This document shows positions 1 to 7,704 of a stretch of 39,649 bases of DNA, piece by piece. Position numbers and translations under genes: made by a program. The notes below the pieces were generated by a model, which saw only the letters and a program-made list of their open reading frames with translations, made no database searches and was not told where the DNA came from. Every line of letters begins with the position of its first letter. The first letter of the stretch is position 1. The stretch lies in the NCBI GenBank assembly GCA_030267965.1, contig BRYA01000576.1, forward strand, positions 1-39,649, in the 5' to 3' direction. This stretch comes from Triparma columacea (taxonomy: Eukaryota > Sar > Bolidophyceae > Parmales > Triparmaceae).

Positions 1-1779
1 TCGAACCTATAAGCCTCTGGGGTGACGAGGATGGGACTGTCTCCAGAGTTCACCACGCTGCGCAAGGAAAAGTCGACCGGGGAGGGGGAGGTTAGTTTCA
101 AGATGCTCAACTGCAGGCCATACATACACTTCCGCGCTCACCTAATGATGGCCCTGTAACCCCCCTTTCTCCACCTTGATGTTATTCCAAAGTCCATGTA
201 TGGTCCTTTAAACTCAGTCCATAGCGGTTTCTTGTCGCTCATGTGCTTAAACTTGTACGGCAGAAGTAGCTTCGTGAGGGATTCGTTGTAGTTTTCCTTC
301 AAGAGCTCAGCGTGGTCGACTCCAAGAGTCTTCTTTGCTGTGGTACTCTTCCCCGACCAGAAGCTAGTATACGCAGTGTCCGTAGTCCTTGTCGTCATCC
401 TGCTAGCCTCGGTGTTTCGCGTGCTCCTACTAAGCGTCTCGTCGAAATAACCATCCTCGTCGTCCTCGTCGAGCTTCCCCCCCCCTTGCCCAAGCGAAAC
501 CTCCCTTGTCTCCTCCCACACCCTCCTCGTGTCATCCCCCAAGTATCTGCTTCTCCTCACAGTATCCTCGTCATTCCAGCCCTTGAACGTGATGCCCCCC
601 TCCCGAGGATGCTTCACCTTCCCCACCCCATTCTTGTTGATGAGGAGCGCCGCCCTCTCCCTGTCTCTCTCGTCCCTCAACCTCTGCCCCCCCATAGGGT
701 CCGTCTCCCCCTTGCTCCTATAATTGAATCGAGCGCTCGTCTCCATCCCCCTCGTGCTCACCTGGTTGTGCACATATCTTAAATCGTCCAGTCTCATGAA
801 TTTGATCAATTTTTCTACCGCCTCCTCTCCTCCCACGTCGGGGAACGCCACCAATGCTACGCAGCAGAGGATCTCGACGAAGTCTGAGAAATCGAGCTGT
901 GCAGTGTGAACAAGCGCTGGTAAGTAAACGGAAGTGCCCGTTCGTCGCTCATCTCACTGCACCCTTTTCTTACCTCACTTATCACGCTCTCCGGCGTGCT
1001 TCTGCGCCCACGCCGTGACTTGCACCACTTCCAAATGCTGTTGAGGTCGTTCTTCGTGACCAAGTTAGGGACAACGTCAAAGTCCCTCACTGCGCATAGG
1101 AACTCGAAGAAGCTGAGAGTCGTGTTGGCCTGACTGACCTCGTCGAACGTCAGGCCCTTCTTCATGCGCTGGACACCGGGCTTTTGGAGCTTGGAGTAAA
1201 AGATGAAGATGGACTCGAGAGGTCCGCCGTTCAAGCCGATACGGAGGGATTGGGGAGGGGGGGGGGGGATGTGTGTGATGTAGTCGTTTGTGTTGTACGC
1301 GGTCTGGGAGGGAGGAGGGGGTAGGGGGGGGGAGGGGAGGGGGGGAATCGCTTGGGGTTGGTGCATGGGGGGGGCGATAGTCCGAAAATAGGCAACGAAA
1401 TTCAATCAGAACCTCTCGACGATATTCTCACCTTGATAGACACAAACGAACCCCATAAATTCTTGCACGACGGTGAGGGCGTCAACCTTGAGTATTTCCT
1501 AGCTACCATGTCCTTGCATTGTGACTTGAACCAGGGAAAAAGTTTGACACGGCTGCTCTTCTTCTTACCCCTGGTAGTGTGCTTTGGTGTAGAGTTGTGG
1601 AGGCCAGTTCCACCCGTTCCGGTGAGCTTTGTTGCGGTATTACGTCGACCTTGCATGTTCAGGGCTTGAGACTTATTGCTGCTGATGACGGGTCGATTCT
1701 TACGGTGCAGGAGGGTCTTGGCAACAAGGGTGGAAGGCCCGATGGGTTGGGAGATAGGAGAATCTATGGTTGAAGGCAT
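1..1779 (-). CDS. Hypothetical protein with EF-hand-like segments, 3' end off the window
   Basis: Spliced minus-strand gene; its C-terminus lies beyond base 1. Visible exons are 974-1350 (or 974-1303), 142-896 and 1-57, joined by introns 897-973 and 58-141, both of which keep the frame. An upstream exon at 1432-1498 (or longer) and a first exon starting near ATG 1779 are likely, but the first intron does not close in one clear way: two acceptors near 1351 and 1304 give different frames for the 1432-1498 exon. The protein has a proline-rich linker, then segments LSFFEFLCAVRDF and LDFSDFVEILCCVA. These resemble the helix after a degenerate EF-hand loop, as in many flagella-associated EF-hand proteins. 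A charged Arg/Lys/Asp-rich tail follows. No complete D-x-D-x-D calcium loop is visible. The family is not recognised; the EF-hand suggestion is inference. Confidence 0.6.
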
Positions 1780-2115
1780 TTCAATCAATATTTGTTGACG
1801 TTCTCAGGGATTATATAGTTACGGGGAGAAGAGGTGTTGTAAGTGAATTGAATTTTATCGTCGTGTTTGGGGTGGAATCCTTCTTAAAAGAATGTTTCCT
1901 CAACAGTCAAATTATGGAAATTTGTTCCAAATTTTCTTCAGGCCCCTCCATCCAGTTGCTCAACCAATTAACACACCGTCAACAGCCTGGTATCGTGTGA
2001 ATTTACGGTCTATCGTTTGTTTAACGTCTTCCTTTGCATTGTGTCGTCCTCATTTTTCACTCAATAAAATTATTTTAAGGCTCGGAACGATTGGGGTCAC
2101 AATTTTATTTCAGTA
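1780..2115. other. Intergenic region between divergent genes
   Basis: This 336-base stretch is AT-richer than its flanks and lies between the start of the minus-strand EF-hand-like gene and the plus-strand selenoprotein P-like gene. It probably holds both promoters. It may also hold a first exon of the plus-strand gene: ATG 1915 opens a frame that can splice at 1997 to an acceptor at 2113 (a T-rich tract ending in CAG) and join the main frame in phase 1. That exon has no signal peptide, so it is only a possibility. Confidence 0.35.
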
Positions 2116-3137
2116 ATGCATGCTCCAACCCTCGTGGGTACATCCCACTGTAAACAGTGGCCCGGTAGCACTCCTCTACCAACCTTCACGCCTGATTTTG
2201 ACTTCCGTCAGCACCCGTTAATACATAATACCACAGATGCCTCCTCTTATCTCCGCCGTGAGACGCTCAACTCCATCTCGACTTCAGCGGGTACTATGGT
2301 ATATGTAGTGGGCTGTTACTACAGCGACTGACACGGGTGCCAGACCAGGGCAAAGAGGTTGAAGGACCTCGTTGATGACCTTGGTGAGACTGGCATTGTT
2401 TTGAACAGCGCGGCTCCCATGAAGTGCTCCATGGGCACTCCGTGCGAGGACGACGAGTACACTTTCTGGAACTGGCAGAAGGACATGCTCGATGAGGTTG
2501 AGGCTGGGGTTAGGAGGGAGGGGTTGTGGTTCATGCAGGACAAGGAGAGCATAGACATGTGGAACAATGGGATAGGGTGCGGGCACGACGATCTGGTAGT
2601 GTACGATAGAACCGGGAGGGTGAGCGATTACTTTCCTAGCGAGAACACTTTCACGAAGCTTGCGGAGAGCGGAGTGGCAGAGGAGGTGAGGATAAATGGA
2701 ACGTATCATAGATTCTCCTTATGATCCACCTCACTCCTCACTCCTCACCCCGCTACTCCTCCCTTTAGAAGAATATCACGTTCGTCCAGCAGGACCTGCT
2801 CACGGAAGAAGGTTACGAGAACGTGAAGAACGCAGTGGTCCACGCTAGGCAGTGGAATGACAAGTGGTGCAAGATCCCCCCTTCTGGGGAGCCCCACGGT
2901 CAATCCATATCCGACATGGACGCCACGGAGGCGAAAGAGGGGCTGCTGTTTGTGGCGTTTATCGTTTTCGTGTTCGCGGTCGCCATTGCAATCGGGAGAC
3001 ATTTTGTTCATAAGCGTGATAATAACAATAGGAGGTGGACGAAGTTGAATGACGCTGAGGATGGAGGGGAGGAGGACTTTGAGATGAGGAAGTTGGGTCG
3101 TCGAGAGGAGGAAGAAGATGTGTTCGACGAGTGGTAA
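2116..3137 (+). CDS. Selenoprotein P-like single-pass membrane protein (in-frame UGA read as Sec)
   Basis: Exons 2116-2685 and 2769-3137 are joined by a phase-0 intron, giving about 312 residues. TGA 2329-2331 (residue 72) interrupts the frame, but the same frame continues without a break and the context is U-H-G-C, a redox motif of the U-x-x-C type. What follows matches the N-terminal thioredoxin-like domain of animal selenoprotein P: a beta strand just before the U (MVYVVGCYYSD), a basic helix after it (RAKRLKDLVDDLG), and the strand DDLVVYDRTGRV, equivalent to the family's D-D-F-L-I-Y-D-R-C-G-R-L. A transmembrane helix (LLFVAFIVFVFAVAIAIG) lies near residues 247-266, followed by a charged, probably cytosolic tail. 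The likely role is a membrane-anchored thiol/selenol redox protein. The N-terminus is uncertain because an upstream exon may exist. No canonical SECIS was found by eye. Confidence 0.7.
2329..2331 (+). other. Candidate selenocysteine codon (TGA)
   Basis: TGA in frame between two long coding segments of the selenoprotein P-like gene, followed by CAC GGG TGC to give U-x-x-C. It sits at the end of the first beta strand of a thioredoxin-like fold, which is where the family's catalytic Sec lies. The alternative is a 45-nt intron from the GT at 2299 to the AG at 2343. That would delete the redox motif and would be shorter than any other intron in the window. Confidence 0.7.
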
Positions 3138-3511
3138 GTACTGCAGAGGGGAGGGAAGGGCCGGGGGGGGGAAGGGCTGTAATGACGAAGAAGCTGTCTA
3201 GGGTAAACCTTCGACTGCCACTTCCGACAAAGCCTGAACGTGTCGCTCGCCCGACTTCCTCCAAGAAACAGTAAACCCAACTTTGTTTGAATATAACGAC
3301 CGGTACCTATTTCTTTCGTCTCCCTGTCATTTCCCGGGTCTTTTCTTTCCTCTCCTTATTATTTTTCCTAAATTGCCGGTCCGCGCGACTGTTCTCCTCG
3401 TTTAGTTCAAGGGTCTCAATCCAGCTCTTAAAAATTTTACATGATCAGGGTCAATCTGACCACATCTTTCCTCCGTCTATCCCCCCCCCCCCCCCGTCCA
3501 CCTTCGCAGCC
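3138..3511. other. Convergent intergenic region, both 3' UTRs
   Basis: This stretch separates the stop of the selenoprotein P-like gene from the stop of the minus-strand His/Asp-rich gene. A SECIS hairpin for the first gene should lie here if the UGA is decoded as Sec. ATGA occurs at 3182-3185 and 3440-3443, but neither shows the expected spacing to an apical AA and a pairing GA partner. The stop codon is embedded in GGTAAGT, so a terminal intron is possible. A poly-C run lies near 3481-3495. Confidence 0.4.
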
Positions 3512-5032
3512 TTAATCGAAGCCGTCGATAAAAACGTGCCAGTCGAACTCATCACCCTCCTTGTCCTTATCAGCTGGCGGGATGAAACTTCTCCAGTCAG
3601 GCACATTGGCCTGCCAGTCGTTGGACTGTGCAGAGGACGCCCCCGGTGACGCTCCTTCTGTGCCTCCAGGGATGTACTGCTGCCAGTCAAAAAACTGCTG
3701 AGTCTGCTGAGGTTGCTCTCCTGCCTTCTTATCGTCTCCTCCTCCTCCTCCACCACCACTGACGTACTGCTGCCAGTCGAAGCCACCTGCGGGCCCTCCC
3801 GCTCCTCCTCCTGCTCCCCCTCCTGCTCCCCCTCCGTTGTCGTTAACGTACTGACTCCAGTCACCGTTCCAGTAGCTACCCTGCTTCACGTTGCTGCAGT
3901 TGAACTCTTTACTGACGTCCGAAGGCACATCATCCCCGCTAGCGCAACCCTTACAGACAGTGCACTGAAGAAGGTTGAAGATATTCCTAGGGCTCTTTGG
4001 GTCCTCGAGTTCCTTGGCGGCGGCGGAGGTCATGCAGCCGGCAGTCTTGGTGGTGTTGCTACCCTCGCTCTCTACGCACATTAGGGCGGCCTTTGTGTCG
4101 GGGCTTGAGTAGTCGCGGGCAGCGGGGACGAGGTAACCCTGACACATGGTGGGCATCTCGAGACAGCTCATTACAGACTGGGATCCTTTAGAAGAGGAGG
4201 AGGAAGAATCGTGGTCGTGGTCGGAATCGTGGTCATGATCGTGATCATGGTCCGAATCCTTGTGGTGGTGTTTGTGGTGGTGTTTGTGGTGGTGAGAGAC
4301 GTTGTCTCCGGAAAGATCACCAGGAGAGTCGTCGTCGTCATCGGCAGTGCCGGTGGCGGTGGTCTCGTCATCGTCATCATCATCGGCAGTGGCGGGGGTC
4401 TCGTCGTCATCATCATCATCGGCAGTGGTGGGGGTCTCGTCATCGTCATCATCACCGGCAGTAGCGGGGGTCTCGTCGTCATCATCATCATCAGCAGTGG
4501 CTGCGGTATCTGCATCTGAGGAGTCGTCAACAGTAGCGGCCGCATCGTCCTTCTTGTGGTGCTTGTGGTGGTGGTGGTGCTTGTGGGCATCGACCGAAGT
4601 ATCTTCCGAAGAATCATCCGACGAATCAGAGCTCTTGACATCGTCTGTGACAGCAGTGGTGGAATCATCGGAGGCATCATCCTTCTTGTGGTGCTTGTGG
4701 TGGTGATGGTGTTCCTTCAAGTCGGCGTCGGTTACGTTGGTGCTAGATCCCATCAATCCGAACCTACCGCTCCCGGTGTCCGCACCGTGGTTGGCAGCAA
4801 TGCCGAACGTTAGCAAGACGACGATGAAGATGGTTGTGAGGATGTTTACCTTCTTCCCAAAGAACAGCTTCGTACCGGAAGGTGCGGGAGTGGAATGAGG
4901 ATCGGCTTGATAACCATGAGCGTCTACGTTGCTCGAGACAGTCAAGACATGGGACTCAATATCTGAGGATGCCTCGGTTGAGCCGTACTTGGTTGAGGAG
5001 GAGTAGGGGATTAGCTTCTTCTTCTGAACCAT
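3512..5032 (-). CDS. His/Asp-rich single-pass membrane protein with C-terminal D-W-x-x-Y repeats
   Basis: Single-exon gene of 506 residues. A cytosolic-type N-terminus of about 60 residues precedes one hydrophobic helix (ILTTIFIVVLLTFGIAA, near residues 64-80), as in a type II membrane protein. The outer part has His-rich blocks (HHHHHKHHKKDD occurs twice, then an HHHK and DHDH tract) and a minisatellite-like Asp run with ETPATA spacers. A Cys-containing region follows (MSCLEMPTMC, LLQCTVCKGC). The tail is Gly-rich with repeated DWSQYV, DWQQYV and DWQQYI, then DWRSFI and DWHVFI. Similar aromatic-rich tails occur in ochrophyte surface proteins, recalled rather than tested. His/Asp blocks would bind divalent metals. 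No enzyme domain is visible. A cell-surface, metal-binding or cell-wall role is inference. Confidence 0.8.
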   Translation of the reverse strand: MVQKKKLIPYSSSTKYGSTEASSDIESHVLTVSSNVDAHGYQADPHSTPAPSGTKLFFGKKVNILTTIFIVVLLTFGIAANHGADTGSGRFGLMGSSTNVTDADLKEHHHHHKHHKKDDASDDSTTAVTDDVKSSDSSDDSSEDTSVDAHKHHHHHKHHKKDDAAATVDDSSDADTAATADDDDDDETPATAGDDDDDETPTTADDDDDDETPATADDDDDDETTATGTADDDDDSPGDLSGDNVSHHHKHHHKHHHKDSDHDHDHDHDSDHDHDSSSSSSKGSQSVMSCLEMPTMCQGYLVPAARDYSSPDTKAALMCVESEGSNTTKTAGCMTSAAAKELEDPKSPRNIFNLLQCTVCKGCASGDDVPSDVSKEFNCSNVKQGSYWNGDWSQYVNDNGGGAGGGAGGGAGGPAGGFDWQQYVSGGGGGGGDDKKAGEQPQQTQQFFDWQQYIPGGTEGASPGASSAQSNDWQANVPDWRSFIPPADKDKEGDEFDWHVFIDGFD

Positions 5033-5469
5033 GCCTCTTTTTTTGAACCTTAATTGTTGGAGAGAGGCAGGGAGGAGGGAGGGGGGAGGGGGTGAGGGAG
5101 ATGACGTATTTCAAGAGATATGAGGGCAAAGAGCGAGGTTGACACCCCGGCGACATTTTCATTTTCTCTCAAGAAGGTCTTCGTTCCCAATATTACATGC
5201 CCCCCGGGGTCTAACTTATTTGATAAGAGTAAAATAATGGGGGAAAACGCCGAGATATGGAGTGGAAACATACCTAAATCCTTATATAAAAAAGTGAAGA
5301 TGAGAAGTGAAGAGGCCCTTCTAATTTAGATGTGTATGTAATTACTAATATGAATTTTGTTCACGAAAGTTAAGTTAGCGTTCGCTGGTATCAACAGGTG
5401 GATTTGATAATAACTTGTATTTGTATTCTTTTCTAAAACACAAAGACCCCCTCCCCCCCCTTCTCCTAT
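5033..5469. other. Intergenic region
   Basis: This 437-base gap lies upstream of the His/Asp-rich gene and downstream of the broken phosphotransferase/cytidylyltransferase locus. It contains a purine-rich run near 5065-5100 and a TATATAAAA-like stretch near 5282-5292 in an AT-rich segment. No coding signal or RNA gene was recognised. Confidence 0.4.
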
Positions 5470-6470
5470 TTACTTTGATTTTTTAGTGTCGTTCCTCTCA
5501 TCAGCAGGGGCGGCACTTTGGATCCTTCTAATCAGGTCGCTCGTGCTCATCCCCGCTGTCCTCTGCATGGGTTTCGCGATGCCTATCTTACGGACGTACC
5601 CGTAGTATGGGTCGTCGTCAGTGTTGGGGTACTTGTCAAAGTACTCCTGCCCACACGCGACGACGTGTATCTGGTGTTTGTCTAGGAATTCCTGCGTGAT
5701 CCCTAAGCACGGTGCGTTCGGTATGACCTTCGTGACCGCCTTGCACGCCTCGACTTCCGCGCACCTCTCGGCGTGGTTCATGATGGGGGGGCGCTAGCCT
5801 AAGCAGTCCTCGTCGTTGCAGACGCCGACGAAGAGAAGGTTGCCGTTGGTTAGGGCGCGCTTGAAGAGGTTCTTGTGGCCGATGTGGCAAAGGTCGTAGA
5901 CGCCGTCGAAGTAGACGTTGCGGCAGACGCTTAGGAGGGGGAGGTTCATGTGGTGGCAGAGGTCGCCGAAGACGGCAATGTAGTAGACCAGGCAGAGGGA
6001 GAAGATCACAGTGTGGGAGAGGAGGCTCGCGGAGCTCATGAGGACGACGAGAACGCCAGGCGAACTTGGCGAGCATGACGTCGGAGATTAGGATGCTCAT
6101 AAAGAACCCGTCACTTATCACGCTCAGGGGTTCTAGGTTGGGGATCTCGCTGCCCAGGACCACGAACATCGCAGGCGCCATACGCATCAGGAGGCAGACA
6201 ACCCTGACGATCCCAAACCTGCGAAGAAGAGCGTTGTAAAGGGTTAGGTGATTGGTTCATGGGGGGTATGAGGGCTCTTATCACCGGTAATCCCAGCGCC
6301 TCGTCTTGTCGTCTTGTCTCATCTTGCTATCTTCCTCCTTCTCACCTGCTCCAGCTCTTATCCCTAGGTAGGAGTAGTGTCTTAACGAGTGACACAGCGT
6401 ATATGCTCCAGTACGAGACCTTCATTAGCTCCGACCCGATCGCCTCGTAGTCCAGGAGCCATACAGGTGA
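5470..6470 (-). pseudogene. CDP-alcohol phosphotransferase / choline(ethanolamine)-phosphate cytidylyltransferase fusion, broken
   Basis: The last segment is a clear CCT/ECT-type cytidylyltransferase. It has the strand and nucleotide-binding motif VYFDGVYDLCHIGH (HxGH), then VGVCNDED, IMNHAERCAEVEACK, VIPNAPC, and the family signature RTAGMSTSDLI. It is preceded by a membrane domain resembling the C-terminal part of a CDP-alcohol phosphotransferase (exons 6346-6470 and about 6030-6218, intron 6219-6345). This two-domain order would couple CDP-alcohol synthesis to phospholipid formation. Two lesions are visible: a frame change near 6045-6060 between MLAKFA and LVVLMSS, and an in-frame TAG (5794-5796) in the conserved stretch after CNDED. 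The phosphotransferase catalytic half (D-G-x-x-A-R) is absent; the gene stops in a 95-bp tandem duplication. It is a pseudogene, or sequence errors in a truncated copy. Confidence 0.65.
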
Positions 6471-6613
6471 GCAAGCTCTTGTCGGATTCTACTTCTCGTC
6501 CAGCTTGTGAAGGAATAGATTAGCTCCGACCCGATCGCCTCGTAGTCCAGGAGCCATACAGGTGAGCAAGCTCTTGTCGGATTCTACTTCTCGTCCAGCT
6601 TGTGAAGGAATAG
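6424..6613. repeat. Perfect 95-bp direct tandem duplication (two copies)
   Basis: Bases 6424-6518 and 6519-6613 read as identical 95-base units, beginning ATTAGCTCCGACC and ending GAAGGAATAG. The left copy covers the 5' part of the first recognisable exon of the broken fusion gene. The right copy duplicates that exon fragment with no continuation of the gene beyond it. Identity between the copies implies a recent event or an assembly artefact. Confidence 0.9.
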
Positions 6614-7704
6614 GCTGGTTCAAAATAACTTGCCAAATTGGGGGACTGGCTGGGGTGATTGGGTCTAACTCCACCCAAATTGTTAACAGATGCTTGGGAC
6701 CTATTTGTGGAAAAATGAAGTGTGTAAAACTGGCCAAAATACATGCATCGACCCCTCTCTTCTCTTCGTCCTCCAGGGGGCGGACGAAGATGCGATTGTA
6801 GAGAGGAACATCAAACTTATGTCCCTTGCAAGCTCGACACTCCAAAGAACAAAGAGATTCCTCTTTGATCTGAAATTTTCTACAGAATTAACGAAGGGCG
6901 ACATGCGACGCCATGTGTTGTAGGGCTCAGTGGGTTTAGGTTTGTTGTCAATCCTTTTATTCAAGCCCTTCTCCGACTCCGACTCTCGACACAACCCACT
7001 TATGTCTTACTGACTCACTCGTGAGTAAGTAACGCACGACCAGGAGACAACTTATCGATAAGCTATAGATGTATTGTATCAAATACTCCAGGATAACGGG
7101 TCCACCTGCCAATTAAACAAGAAACCTTTGGTTACAAGAACGGACAGTATTGTCGTGATATCGTGGTATATTCGATTTTATGGCATATAATTTAACGCGT
7201 GTTGTTCACCATGAATCTATACGACAGACCACTGTAGTGTCACCCCCCCATACGCAGTGTACTGAATTAATAATCGTCTCATGGTCTTTGCTTAGTTTTG
7301 GTAAAAGGTCGGATATTTTTAAGTTGTCTGTCTATCATATCAAACCAGGAAGAACAGGTAAGAATGGGTCATAGGTCTTCACCTCGTCACATCTCGATTT
7401 CCGGAGGTTCAAGAAAGGCTCTTTTACCTCCTGACGGGGACCACAAAAAAAATTAGCAAGCCATGGTTCGAAGGCCGTCAAAAAGGATCTTATTTTGTTC
7501 CATATAGTACGTTGTCACTCTAATATGAGTGTCGTTTTATACTTCCTCGACGTGCTTCACCATTTTCTCACCTCATCCCGCTTAAATCCTCGACCACTCC
7601 CAAGATCCAGACTACTTTTAAAACACCCTCCCCTCCTCCCCCCCTCCTCCCCCCTCTCCACGACGCCCTTCCCCAACCCTCCCCCACCCTCCCTCCAACC
7701 GATC
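6614..7704. other. Long intergenic region, no gene recognised
   Basis: About 1.1 kb between the tandem duplication and the start of the zinc-finger gene. No frame shows convincing coding potential and no missing N-terminal half of the phosphotransferase was found. The AT content is higher than in the flanking genes. It holds an inverted repeat at 7007-7032, a 12-base palindrome CTTATCGATAAG at 7051-7062, and a C-rich tract at 7627-7700 just upstream of the next start codon. Confidence 0.45.
7007..7032. repeat. Short inverted repeat
   Basis: TTACTGACTCAC, then TC, then GTGAGTAAGTAA: 12-base arms with one mismatch around a two-base centre. It lies in the gene-poor gap and could be a protein-binding site or a cruciform; no function is shown. 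Confidence 0.6.

Noticed and set aside
2299..2343. Short intron that would remove the in-frame TGA of the selenoprotein P-like gene
   Set aside because: It would be 45 nt, shorter than any supported intron here, and would delete the redox motif that the rest of the domain predicts.
3182..3237. Candidate SECIS beginning with ATGA at 3182
   Set aside because: Spacing to the AA-containing loop is too long and the flanking arms pair poorly, so it does not fit the known SECIS shapes.
4302..4706. Long plus-strand frames rich in Ser/Val opposite the Asp/His-rich gene
   Set aside because: They mirror the low-complexity codons of the minus-strand gene and have no independent coding features.
5794..5796. 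In-frame TAG in the cytidylyltransferase as programmed readthrough
   Set aside because: The same gene also has a frame change and lacks its N-terminal half, so decay or sequence error is simpler.
6614..7500. Possible N-terminal half of the phosphotransferase
   Set aside because: No D-G-x-x-A-R motif or membrane helices were found on the minus strand in any frame.
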